A stretch of 22,343 bases of DNA from Selaginella moellendorffii (taxonomy: Eukaryota; Streptophyta; Lycopodiopsida; Selaginellales; Selaginellaceae), in NCBI RefSeq assembly GCF_000143415.4, contig NW_003314262.1, positions 4,562,868-4,585,210 of the forward strand, given 5' to 3'. Made by a program: the position numbers and the translations under genes. The notes below the pieces were generated by a model that saw only the letters and a list, made by a program, of their open reading frames with translations, did not search any database and was not told where the DNA came from. Shown piece by piece: positions 1 through 9,937 of the stretch; within the stretch, counting starts at the first letter, position 1; every line of letters starts with the position of its first letter.

Positions 1-660
1 AAGTGTGCTATATGGTAGTGTTTGAAACAGAAGTCCAATGAGTGTAATATGTTGGACCAAAAAGCTCTGACCCAGAAAGGCGAGAGTGGGAGTGAATCTC
101 CGAATGATGTGCTTAAGGAATGAGCATGAAATGATTAATGAATAAATATCTAGAAAGGGATATAAGAAGAACTGACACATGACAAGTGTTATAATATATA
201 GAAGTGTCAGGATCGAGTTTGAGAAGGAGTCCAAGATGGAGTCTGAGAAAAAGTTCAAAAAGGACTCTAAGAAGGAGTCTGAGATGGAGTTTGAGATGGA
301 GCTCGAGAAGGAGTCTGAGATGGAGTCTAAGATAGGGATTGAGACCGGAGCCAAGACCGAGTTTGAGACTGAGTTTGAGTCTGAATCCAAGTTTGAGGGT
401 GAAAGCCTAAAGTGATCATCTCCTAGACCCTAGGGGTTTGGTGAGTTCCAAAAGGATAGTAAAAGGAAGACTCTAGTGGAACCAGTTTGGCCAGGAAAGG
501 CTAGTGTAACTAAGGAAAGCTATACCCACATTATAAGTGATGATATAACCATTGAAGAGTCCAAGGCTAAAATGAACATAAACAGACAAATGGGGTAACT
601 TGGTGAAGTGTTCAAGAACTAGCTATAGCTCCCCCATATAAGACACAAATCCTAGAATCC
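1..660 (+). repeat. Non-coding repeat, module A, copy 1
   Basis: This is the first of two adjacent copies of module A. The start (ATGGTAGTG at 12) matches 687 in copy 2, and the later stretch AAAGTGATC near 409 matches 1209. The offset therefore grows from 675 to 800, because the GA-rich tract inside is longer in copy 2. The part after the tract (about 410-655) recurs at 1210-1446, at 14570-14815, and inverted at about 17220-17460. The GA-rich tract spoils any coding reading, and no conserved protein or RNA gene is visible. The left end may continue outside the window. The module could be part of a large non-autonomous LTR element or a satellite-like repeat; I do not recognise the family. Confidence 0.7.
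209..395 (+). repeat. GA-rich degenerate hexamer tract in module A copy 1
   Basis: Imperfect repeats of GAG-x-x-x type units (GAGTCTGAGATGGAG and variants) run for about 185 bases. One strand is almost purely purine-rich. The Glu/Lys/Ser-rich translation is a by-product of the repeat and is not taken as a gene. Confidence 0.75.
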
Positions 661-1446
661 CAAAAGTGGAACCAAAAGGGTGCCACATGGTAGTGGCTGA
701 AGTGAAAGCCAAATAAGCGTAACATGTTTGAACTTAAAAGGCTTTGACTTCAAAAGTCAAGAGCAAGAGTGGAACTCTCAATGAAGTGCTCAAGGAATGA
801 GCACGAAGTGAGCAATAAATGAGTCTCTAGAAAAAAGACATAAGAGGACCAACATATAACATGTGAAAGTGTCAAGATGTACCCGAGATAGACTCAAGAT
901 GGAGTTTGAAATGGAGTCCAAGATGGACTAGAGATGGAGTCTGAGATGGAGTTCGAGATGGACCCAAGATGGAATTTGAGATGGAGTTTGAGATGGAGTC
1001 TAAGATGGATCTGAGATGGAGTCTGAGATGGAGCCGAGATAGAGTCTGAGATGGACCCAAGATGGAGTCCGAGATGAAACCAAGACCGAGATTGAGACCG
1101 AGACCGAAACTGAGACCGAGACCAAGACTGAGACTGAGACCAAGACCAAGACTGAGTTTGAACCAAGTCCGAGTCTGAATACTAATTAGGGCTATGAAGT
1201 GAAGGCCCAAAGTGATCGTCCCCTTGGGGGAGGGGGGCTGCAGGGGGTTCCAAAAGTATAGTAGAGAGTATGTAGGGGTTGAACTCCATTGGAACTAGTT
1301 TGGCTAGGAAAGACCAATGTGACCCAGAAGGGCTATACCCACAGGTGATGATATAATCACTGAGGAGTCTAAGGCTAGAATGAATATAAACAGACAAGTA
1401 GGGTAATTTGGTGAAGTGTTCAAGAGCTGGCTCTCGCTCCCCTGGG
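661..1446 (+). repeat. Non-coding repeat, module A, copy 2
   Basis: This is a direct tandem copy of the preceding module. It has the same order: a start with ATGGTAGTG, a stretch on AAAGGCTTTGACTT, a GA-rich tract, then GTATAGTAG and GGCTATACCCACA, ending in CTCCCCTGGGAGAT at the junction with module B. A G-rich run (GGGGGAGGGGGG) lies near 1225-1237. No coding content is supported. Confidence 0.75.
893..1170 (+). repeat. GA-rich degenerate hexamer tract in module A copy 2
   Basis: About 280 bases of GAGATGGAGTTT / GAGACCGAGACC type units. It is roughly 100 bases longer than the tract in copy 1. Both strands show spurious open frames here, as expected of a stop-poor hexamer repeat. Confidence 0.75.
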
Positions 1447-2189
1447 AGATTAAATGGTCGATGCTCCCAATCTAGGTGTGGGTGGCATTACCTACTTGGA
1501 TACTTGGTGTGGCTCATTGGAACCTCACTCTAGCCACATGGCTAGGGCACCCAAGGGTGAAAATAAAGAGAGTACCCATAAGGCTTGTGTAGGTCCACAA
1601 TGTTTCAAAATGTTGTTCTAGAGTCCCAGATTGAGGAAAAGAAGAGGAACAGTCCTCTTGTGTGGTGACAAAGGATGCGGTCATGTGGCAAGGAAGTCCC
1701 AAAGGTTGGTGGGATATAGTGGTTGGCCCTGTGGGCCTTAACCCAGTAGCAATGTTGGCAAACATGGTCGGGGGCGGAAAGAGACTTGGTAAGGACCGAA
1801 AAAGGGATATTAGAGAAGGTTGTTCCTTATGTTTGCAAGCATCTTAAAGATGTTAAGAAGTGGATTTAGGATAATCACTCATGGACGGATGGCCTAATCT
1901 TTGAGAAATAGAATTATGATGCAAGTGGTGTTGGACCACCAATGTGACAAATGTGAATAGGCATAGCTTTAGTGTACCGAGCTGATATGTTAGTAATACC
2001 TTTAGGTGTTGGTCATGGGATCGAACACGTGAAGCACTTAGACCAAGTGCAAAAGTTGAGTGGTATAGATACCATTCTTAGGGCTAGCAAATCCTCAAGT
2101 CCAGAATAGAATTTATGAAGGTTGTGAGTATAGGTGGTCAAAGGTGTGGTTAAGTGACTAAAATAGAATGGAAAATTTAGCTACTCAGG
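1447..2189 (+). repeat. Non-coding repeat, module B, copy 1
   Basis: The module opens with AGATTAAATGGTCGATGCTCC and ends with AATGGAAAATTTAG. It recurs 743 bases downstream as a direct copy, again at 14815-15560, and inverted at 16495-17220. Landmarks shared by all copies include CCACATGGCTAGGGC, a stretch on CACTCATGGA, and a block around ACTTGGACCAAGTGCAAA. No reading frame is kept between copies, so it appears non-coding. Confidence 0.75.
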
Positions 2190-2955
2190 AGATCAAATGG
2201 TCAATGCTCCTAATCCAAGTGTGGGTGGCACTACCTATTTAAATACCTGGTGTGGCTTATTAGAATTTCGCTTTAGCCACATGGTTAGGGCATCTAAGGG
2301 TAGAAGGTGGGGAGAGTACCCACAAAGCTCATGTAGTGCTAAGGTATTTCAAAATATTATCCCAAAGTCTCAGACTGTGGAAAGGAAAAGGATTAATCCT
2401 CTTTTGTAGTGTGACCAAAGATATGGTTATATAGTGAGGAAGTCTCAAAAGTCAGTAGGACTTAGTGGTCGGGCATTTGGGCCTTGAACCAATATTAGTG
2501 TTAGCAAACATAGCTATGGATGGAGAGTGATTTAGTAGGGACTGAAGAAGAAACATTAGCAAAGGGTGTTCCTTATGTCTTTGGGCATCTTAAGGATGCT
2601 AAGATGTGGTCCTAGGATGACCACTCATGGATAAGTGGCTTAGTCTTTAAAAGATGGGATTATGGTATAGATTGTCTTGGATTACCAATGAGACAAAGGT
2701 AAATAGATATGGCCTTAGTGTAATAGGCCGAAATGTTAGTGATACCTTTCAGGTGTCTGTCATGGGATTAGACACATGAAACACTTGGATCAAGTGCAAA
2801 AGCTAAGTGGCATAAATACCATTCAGAGAGCTAATATGTCCTTAAGTCGGAAATAAGATTTATAGAGGTTATAAGTGGAACTCCTCCAAATAGTCAAAAG
2901 TGTGATTAAGTGATTAAAGTAGAATGGAAAATTTAGTCACTTATATCTCACTTTG
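2190..2955 (+). repeat. Non-coding repeat, module B, copy 2
   Basis: Direct tandem copy of module B, from AGATCAAATGGTCAATGCTCC to AATGGAAAATTTAGTCACTT. Similarity to the other copies stops close after this point, so about 2950 is the right edge of the repeat block. No gene is seen. Confidence 0.75.
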
Positions 2956-4384
2956 TATATTTAGCTTTACTCCACTCGGCCTTACCATGTCGGGGTTAAA
3001 TGTTCCATTTAGACTCACTATGCTCATTTCATAATTCATGTCATTTGTCCTCACTCCACTTCTTTACTCCATCAATGGGGCAAACCCCCTTCAAAGAAAA
3101 AAAAAAAGTTTGAAGTGTTAAAATAAAGAGGAAAAGGCAAGAAAAATTGAGAAAGAATGCTTCACATACATGCTCAACATCCAGATTAGTATGAGGAAGA
3201 TGGAAAACACCCAACTTAATATTGGATTACAAATAAAAATCATAAAAATCATAAATGATCAATGTGCCAAAAAAGGAAATGTGCTAGATGAGGAAAAAAC
3301 ACTAAAAATTTGAGGAGACAGCAAAGGCCGAAAAATAAGAAAAATGTTGAGAATTTCTTTTCATACCTATCTCTGAAACAGTCAAATTCCTTGTCAGCAA
3401 AAATCCATTCAAGTTTGTAAATATTGTCTTCCCATAAACTCAATTTTTTGAACACACTCTAAGAACTAGACTAAACAATTCATAACTCTCTAATTGATAT
3501 TATAATCATACTTCATATCAACAAAATATGGTAAAACAGTAAGAATAGAAAAAGTCATGTAATCATGTCTCAGAGGAAGGAGAAGAGAGGAGAGGAAATG
3601 AAAGGAAAGGAAAGAGGAGAAAAGAGGGAGGAAAGTCAATTTAAAGAGGATAAAATTATAGGAATAATGTTAGATGATACTTAATTGATGATGGCATAAC
3701 ATTGGAAGAAGAGAATGCGATAAAGATCAAAAGACGAATAGATTGAATAGCTATAATCCTAAATTTAATAAAATGTTATAATAAATCTAGAGAAGAAAAT
3801 AAGAATGATAAAACAAAACCAAAAGCACAATCTTGAATATTAAGCAAGGTATTGCTAAAAAGTTTTGCTCTCTAGGGACCATTTGTAATGCTTCCTATCT
3901 CCACCAATATAAGTGCTTAAAATATGAGAATAAATATATTAATTGACCCTTGGAGAATGTCCATATATTATACTATTATAATTAGCATATTACCCAAAAA
4001 TGGTAATACATGTATATAAAGTATTATATCTATTTTCCCAATAGAACTTACATCCTTGCATATTCATTAGGTCTAATATTCTACCTCAATTTTCATTAAG
4101 ATAATTTATGAAAAAGCATTTCTATTATTATAAAATATCCTTTTGTAATATTATAGATTTTATAGTTTTACTATATGAATTTTTTATGATTGGATTGATG
4201 AAAATTTGTGTTTATTTTTTCTAAATGGTTTACACAAAAGAAAATATATCTTTATTTAAACATTTAATTTTAATATGATAAACCACTTAAACAGGTTTCA
4301 CATGTTTTTGTCTAGGATCACATCACTCTTGGGCATTTTTGCAAACTTGTCCATTGCTTTATCTAGACTTCCACACTTCCCATA
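2956..4384. other. AT-rich gene-free DNA with a purine tract
   Basis: This stretch is AT-rich and carries no supported gene. It holds an A-run near 3098-3108 and a purine-only tract of AGG/GAAAGG units at about 3569-3640. From about 3950 to 4270 it is very AT-rich. The start of recognisable retroelement coding sequence near 4385 marks where the 5' part of the next element (gag, protease, RT) is missing. Confidence 0.6.
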
Positions 4385-6062
4385 TTGATCATGGCATTGC
4401 TGCGGTTTGCCTTGTGTATGTTTTCCAGGCAGATCCTGGCATGGAGTTGTCTCCCTCTCGTCAAATCTTTTCTCGGCATGGTCTTCTCACTTCAGAAGTT
4501 CCGACACTACATACTATCAACCAAAGTCATCCTTTTCGTCGACCACAAGGCATTCCTTTACCTCATCAACAAGCTGATACTATCTGGTTGAATATCAAGA
4601 TGGTTCCTTTTACTACAAGAATATAACTTTGAAATCATCCACAAACCTGGTAAAAATCATGAGCAAGCAGACTATCTCAGCCGGATCACCACTAGCGACA
4701 AACCCAAAAGACTCACTGATGACTTACCTGACTTGAACCTATTCCAAGTTTCAATACCAGCAACCTGGCTTGATGATGTCTTCAGTTACCTGAACTCAGC
4801 AAAAGTTTCGGATCAGTACACCATGTCCGACCAAAAGAGGACTTTCGTCACTAAGACCCGCCAATACTCAGTCATTGGTGGCAGTCTCTACAAACTCGGC
4901 ATCGACAACATTCTTCGCCGATGCATCCAGCCGCCAAGCACAACTCAAATCATCAAGGAAGCTCATGCTGGACCTTCCGGTGGACACTTTGCTGCCGACA
5001 CCACAACTCAGAAGATTCTTCAAGCCAGCCTCTGGTGGCTGACACTCTAGCACGACACTGAAGAATTCTACAAACACTGTGACACATGTCAATGACACCG
5101 ATTACCACCAAAAACTCAAACTCAACAACTCAACCCAACATTCCCGATGGCACCATTTAAAAAATGGGAACTCGACTTCATCAGACCCCAAGTCAGCACC
5201 CGTCGACGAAATCAGTACATCATCGTCGCCACCGATTACACTACCAAGTGGGCCGAAGCAATACCTCTCTGACACGCCATAGCCAAAGCAACAGCAACCT
5301 TCATCTATGAAAATATCATCACTCATTTTGGAACACCACTCAAACTCGTCACCGATAGAGGCCTGCACTTCATCAACAAAATGATTGAACATCTTGCCAC
5401 CGAGTTCAAAATCTGACACAAAACGTTGACACCATACTATCCTCAAGGCAACGGTCAAGTAGAAGAAACAAACAAAACACTGAAGACCATCCTCAAAAAA
5501 GTCATCAATGATTCCGGCAAAGACTGGGATGACAAACTTCTCGACATACTTTGGGCCTATTGAACTGTGTATAAAGTCACCACTGATATGATGCCATTCA
5601 AACTCGCCTTTGGAACAGAAGCCATCACACCAATCGAATTCATCGTCCCGAGCATGTGAGTCACCGTCAAGTATAATCTTGACACCTGACACGCAATTCG
5701 AGAAAGGCTTCAGCAACTTGAACGTCTCAATGAGCTTTGACTCAATGCCCTCTGGACACTTCATACCATCCAAAAACAGAGAAAAGCTCAGCACGACCAA
5801 CAAGCATCTCAGCACAACATTCCAAAATACAGTGTCGACGATCATGTTCTTTGGTACCGAGGACCCATTGGCAAACTCGGCCAAAAACTCCACACCAACT
5901 AGCAAGGACCTTTCAAAATCATTGCACTCTATCCCAACGGCACCGCCAAAGTCAGCACACTCGTTGAAGACTTCACTGAGATCATCAACCTCAACAAGAT
6001 TTGACCATATCACATCAACATGTTCAGCATCAGCACCTCAGCAAATTTCTGACCCGAACTGA
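4385..6062 (+). pseudogene. Tat-type Ty3/gypsy pol: RNase H end and integrase, decayed
   Basis: One reading frame runs through this stretch without a frameshift but with many stops. The RNase H end comes first: KFRHYILSTKV, FVDH (about 4535), then PGKNHEQADYLSR. The integrase follows, with an HHCC zinc finger (HAGPSGGHF ... CDTCQ, about 4956-5092). Its catalytic core has Asp at 5174, Asp at 5354 (VTDRG) and Glu at 5462 (NGQVEE), spaced D-59-D-35-E. The C-terminal part includes LWYRGPIGKL and QGPFKI. Stops lie at 4589, 5048, 5093, 5270, 5414, 5561, 5657, 5687, 5738, 5900 and 6002. Most fall where the family has Arg, Gln or Trp. RT, protease and gag are absent, so the element is 5'-truncated. 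The Tat assignment rests on the integrase style and the extra ORF downstream; the lineage is less certain than the domain call. Confidence 0.85.
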
Positions 6063-6402
6063 AAAACACCCCGAAACCAACAATCAGCAATCACCTCGAC
6101 AAACAAACTTTAACTCAACTCAGTTCGACACAACTCAACTTGACACAACATGAACTCGCCCACCAACTTCAGCAACAAATAGCCACAAAAATCTCTAAGT
6201 CCAAAGCTACCGTTAGATCAACGCCACCTCAGTAGAACTCAACAGTTAAATTTGAGTTAACTTCATCACCAATATCCACCATTGATCTTCCATTAAGACA
6301 AGTCAAATGAGCTCAATTCGATTAACAAATCTATACCATTCATCACTAGCAATCCAGCGCCACATGATCAGCCAACCAACAGTTACGGGTCTCAGGAACC
6401 CA
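6063..6402 (+). other. Gln/Thr-rich tail or spacer after integrase
   Basis: The integrase frame stays mostly open here and would encode a Gln/Thr/Leu-rich stretch (repeats of the type TQLSSTQLNLTQ), with stops at the end. It may be the degraded C-terminus of pol or the untranslated spacer before the extra ORF. No domain is recognised. Confidence 0.4.
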
Positions 6403-7287
6403 ATGGGGCGAGCACTTTGATCACAGAAAATGAAGAGAAAGATGCCAGCTCATCCACCCCGGCACCTCAGGTACGTCATGCACCATATTCCTAGGCTTCC
6501 CAGCAATGACACAACCGCCTGGCTCAAGGACCATGGATTCGAGCTCCTCCACAAGGCCTTTTCAACACACCCTGACCAAAAGCTGGCCAGGAAGCTAGCC
6601 GCCTCCTTCAACCCCAAGAACAGCACCATAACCGATGGCACCAATGAGATCACCCTCACTCCAGCAAGAATCGCTTCTGTTTTCAAAATCTCCAACAAGG
6701 GACTGCTCAAATTCTCAGGAGAAGTTCCACAGCAAATCATCAAGCCAAATCAAGAGATTACTGGTGAGCTCACATGGGAGGACATCAAGGAACAGCATTT
6801 GGATTCCCTCAAAGCCCTCCTCCTCTACTACGAACTTTGCCCAACAGATCGCACCATTGGCAAGTGCACAGTAGAAGTCTATGGAGTTCTACTCAATGGC
6901 AAACGTGTGAACGTGGCTCATCATCTCCACGAACTCCTTCTCAAGCTTCTCAACTGTGCCATCCTCGCCACACTCAACAAGAACACCATGCGGACAGTAA
7001 TATTCCCACTACTGGTAGCTCTACACCAAGCTCTTCCCAACAAGCAACCATGGACAACCCAAATGAACTCCACAGAACAAAGCGACAACTCTGAAGAACA
7101 ATCAGAATCAGAAGGAGCAACTCCCAGCAAGAAACTGAAGCCAGCATCTCAAAAATCAGGCTCAACTCACTCCAAGCAACAAACACTCCAACGATTCAAC
7201 TCCACTTCACCATGGCCTCACACGCAACACACCAACAAATCTAGCTCGAAAGCTGCTCCGAGAGCACCTCATCATCAGCGACAATGA
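6403..7287 (+). pseudogene. Extra 3' ORF of the Tat-type element, N-terminal part
   Basis: An ATG at 6403 (MGRAL) is followed by a TGA at 6418, then the frame is open from 6421 to 7284; the next Met is at 6430. The first ~190 residues look globular (WLKDHGFELLHKAF, LTPARIASVFKISNKGL, then a helical Leu-rich region LHELLLKLLNCAILATL). From about residue 215 the chain is Ser/Gln/Thr-rich and probably disordered. Tat-lineage elements often carry an additional ORF between integrase and the 3' LTR, and the position here fits. The globular part resembles in style plant transposon-associated proteins with a conserved lineage-specific helical domain, but I cannot assign a family or function. No known enzyme motif is visible. 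Confidence 0.6.
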
Positions 7288-7808
7288 AGAAAATTCACAC
7301 CAGCTTCCACACTCACACCAGCGCCCACATCCACTCGAATCAGCCCCAAAATTGACTTCCTCTCACAAACAACTCACCATCTCCAAAGGAAAACGTCAGC
7401 TACTCACCCAGGACTCAATCTCTCCACTAGCTGAGAACATCATTCTTACTGCCCCGACCACCTCAACATGCTCCACGAAAGAAAACATCCACTACCTTCA
7501 CTGATCACTTGCAGAACCTGCAACCATGCCTCCTCCAGCAAATGCCGTGACAAACATTAGCAAAAATTCCACCCCTTCAACAAAATTCCAAGCAAAAGAT
7601 TTGGGCCGTTCAACCCCAACAGATACATTAATTTCATTGCCACATCTGGGCCGTTCAACCAGCATCAATCCAAAATGCTCATCTCCAATCACCTCAAAGA
7701 ATCTGGACTGACCATGCCACCCACATCCAATGAAGCAGATTATGCCTCCAATAGAACACAACGAACCCTAGTGAGGAACACAAGAATCATGGAGCAGGAG
7801 CAGCAGCC
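7288..7808 (+). other. Low-complexity linker between the two halves of the extra ORF
   Basis: A Pro/Thr/Ser-rich coding-like stretch shifts between frames. One open piece at 7526-7711 has two copies of a short LGRST motif. It could be the decayed linker joining the 6403 and 7809 segments or untranslated sequence. A second Met-containing start (7789, MEQEQQP) precedes the next open frame but is out of phase with it. Confidence 0.35.
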
Positions 7809-8396
7809 ATGCCTCAGCCATTGACTCAGGTACGCTGTGATTATGACGAGATCAGGAAGGAGTACGAGGATAAACTCTGCGACCCGAGCTACTGCACCCA
7901 CAAGTTAATCGAAGCCCTCAATCAATGCATGCACCGTGAGCAAGCGAACCACTTCCCAACACCAGCCGACATCGCACAACATCTTCTCAAGCAAGACTAT
8001 TTCATATACACTTGGGAAGCGATCAAGAAGGAATTCTATGAGCCCTTAAACCACCGGCTCGACACTCAGCTCAAGGAGATGAAGCAAATCTGCACTGACC
8101 TTAGGGACATCAGGAAGATCATCTCCAAGCAGCCATCAACTCCATCAGCAGCTCACAAATTCACCTACAAATTCAAGTATGAAGAGCTCAACACCCGCTA
8201 CTGGAAGCTTGAGAATGGTCACACCGCCCTACTGGCTGAGGTAGCTGAGCTCTAGAAAGATGGGACAGATCCACTAGACAGTGTCCCCAACCACGAGCTT
8301 ACACTCCCGCAGCAGAAGCGTTGCCTCTATCAACTTAAGTAGCAGCAACAACAAGCAATGGAGACTAACTATGTTCGCACCGAGGATAGTGTTTAA
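7809..8396 (+). pseudogene. Extra 3' ORF of the Tat-type element, C-terminal part
   Basis: The frame is open from 7809 (MPQPLTQVRCDYDEIRK) to a TAG at 8253, continues to a second TAG at 8339 inside a Gln run, and ends with TAA at 8394. Both TAGs sit where Gln (CAG) would be natural. The product would be about 195 residues, highly charged and helical, with a heptad-like region around LDTQLKEMKQICTDLRDIRK suggesting a coiled coil. It ends 7 bases before the polypurine tract, so this is the last coding piece of the element. It may be one protein with the 6403 segment, or a separate ORF; no function can be given. Confidence 0.55.
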
Positions 8397-8403
8397 TTTT
8401 GTT

Positions 8404-8415
8404 GGGGGAGCAGAG
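8404..8415 (+). other. Polypurine tract of the Tat-type element
   Basis: GGGGGAGCAGAG follows TTTTGTT and is followed at once by TG (8416), the usual layout of PPT then 3' LTR. The second element in this window has a similar arrangement (TTTGTT, then G-rich purines, then TG at 22230). Confidence 0.7.
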
Positions 8416-8520
8416 TGTATCAACCAAAAACCCAAGCTCAAGGGACTCCGACCTTGAACCTAGGGCTGCATTGGAGCCATAGATTTGATCATGCACAACA
8501 TAAACCATTCATTAGTATAT

Positions 8521-8542
8521 GCTGGCAGTTAGAACTGCCAGC
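8521..8542 (+). repeat. Perfect inverted repeat inside the LTR
   Basis: GCTGGCAGTT, two bases, then AACTGCCAGC: ten paired bases with a 2-base centre, followed by TTTT. As RNA the stem would have to open slightly to form a loop. It lies about 105 bases into the putative LTR. Confidence 0.7.
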
Positions 8543-8940
8543 TTTTCAAGGGGGGCAATCCAAATTGTGAATCCCCATATCCATTCATCATTTTCTTATC
8601 AATATACAACATTCATTCATTCACTCATCTTTCTTTCTTAGCCCCTAGAGATTGGGCCCTTTTCCCTTTTGTTTTCTCACTAGCAATAGATATCGAGTGA
8701 AGAGGAGTATCCACACCTCTTCAAAGGTTTAGGTTTATCCTTAGGGTTTGTAGTGCACATGGTTTTTACCCTTTATCCTACTTTATAACGTGGTTTGTAG
8801 CACATGTGGTGATTTACCATAGGATAACCACAAAGCAGAACCTAAACCCTCCACACGTGTCACATGCCATATGCCATGTGTCCAAAGGACAACAGTGTGG
8901 AACCCAAGTTTCAGAGCCTTGGGCCATTGAACGAAGGAAT

Positions 8941-9033
8941 GGAGCCAAACTCCTAAGCATAGAGCCAAGGAGTGACAAAATTGGACCATGGAGCAACTCC
9001 TGAGCATACAGACCAAGGAGCAAAAAGACAGGA
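8941..9033 (+). repeat. Two-copy imperfect tandem repeat, about 48 bp
   Basis: GGAGCCAAACTCCTAAGCAT and GGAGCAACTCCTGAGCATAC start two direct copies at 8941 and 8990. Both continue into an AGACCAAGGAG-like segment. It lies in the U3 part of the putative LTR. Confidence 0.55.
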
Positions 9034-9663
9034 GCATAGAGCGACTTAGAACAGTCCTAGAACATCTAACATCCCAATGCCAGGACTAACATATAAAATG
9101 AAGCCAAACAGAGTCTGGTGCTATTTTAGCATATTGATAGCCTAACACGAGGACATAGGTACTCCACCAACTAGCATGGTATGGAATTTAGGCTTAGACC
9201 CTAAACAAGCACATAAGTAGTAGCTAGATTATGCCTTAGGTTGGCAGCCATGCTCGACCTACCCACTATCCCTACTATACATTTGGAAACCCCCACATCC
9301 CCCCCCCCATTGAGGAACACACACTTTGGACTTTCACCCTTAGCTACCCTTAGTACTAAAAGTTAGCCTTTAGGACAAACTTGAAATGAAAAAAGCATGC
9401 ACAAACCTTTTCAAGCTTAAGTCTCTCTCACTTATCACAAAAGAATGAAACTTTTTTGAAGGGAAAGGAGCATGGAGATGAGAGGAAGAACAAGCAATTA
9501 ATGTTATAACTCTTGTGATTAATCAACGCCTCTCGCTCATAACCCCATTCATTTCAACAGTATTATTCCTCTCACAATCAATTATAAAATTAATATCTAA
9601 AGCATTGATTGATTGTCTCCTTGGAAAGAACACGTGAAATCTATGTTCATAGTGGATTTGTCC

Positions 9664-9670
9664 TATAAAT
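9664..9670 (+). promoter_or_regulatory. TATA box of the putative LTR
   Basis: TATAAAT in the context TCCTATAAATACATCG is a good plant TATA element. Being about 1250 bases into the LTR, it would mark the U3/R border, with transcription starting some 25-35 bases later, inside or just before the 13-bp tandem repeats. This is inference from the motif only. Confidence 0.5.
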
Positions 9671-9692
9671 ACATCGAAGTACTGTTAAAAAA

Positions 9693-9731
9693 TTGATCGT
9701 GACCGTTGATTGTGACCATTGATCGTGACCG
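9693..9731 (+). repeat. Three 13-bp tandem repeats below the TATA box
   Basis: TTGATCGTGACCG, TTGATTGTGACCA, TTGATCGTGACCG in direct succession. The two changes in the middle copy are transitions. The tract lies about where the transcript would begin. Confidence 0.8.
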
Positions 9732-9937
9732 TTAATTTTTAGGGTTTTACTGCTAGGGTTTGAGCAAGGAAGGGCGAGAGAAAAACGCTTGAATGCTTCA
9801 AGATGCCTCTCAATTAGGACGCTAAATGCTTTTTAAGACACTAAAGAGACACTCTTCAATCAAGATATGTCTCTCTTTGCTACTTTTCCATCTCCCCATC
9901 TTTCACTCCTAGCTCGCAAGTAACTTGCGCCTCACAG

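Larger units (their letters stand above)
8416..9937 (+). repeat. Putative 3' LTR of the Tat-type element (end uncertain)
   Basis: The left edge is set by TG directly after the polypurine tract. The stretch is non-coding, carries a TATA box (9664) with short tandem repeats after it, and is of a length common for Tat LTRs. The partner 5' LTR is not in the window because the element is 5'-truncated, so the right edge cannot be fixed by comparison. It is placed here only because the hairpin array starts at about 9938. A C-run of 10 lies at about 9299-9309. Confidence 0.5.

Noticed and set aside
179-415. Open frame for a Glu/Lys-rich 78-residue protein
   Set aside because: It is produced by the GA-rich hexamer tract, and the frame is not kept in the other repeat copies.
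872-1210. Minus-strand Ser/Leu/Gly-rich open frames
   Set aside because: Same GA-rich tract read from the other strand; a low-complexity artefact.
5102-6013. A 303-codon open frame on the minus strand
   Set aside because: It is exactly antisense to the integrase core and shows no family motif. The integrase on the plus strand has the complete HHCC and DDE pattern.
6466-7835. CTCAGGTACG at 6466 and 7824 as matching splice donors
   Set aside because: Both occur inside open frames that continue through them, and no acceptor restores a better protein.
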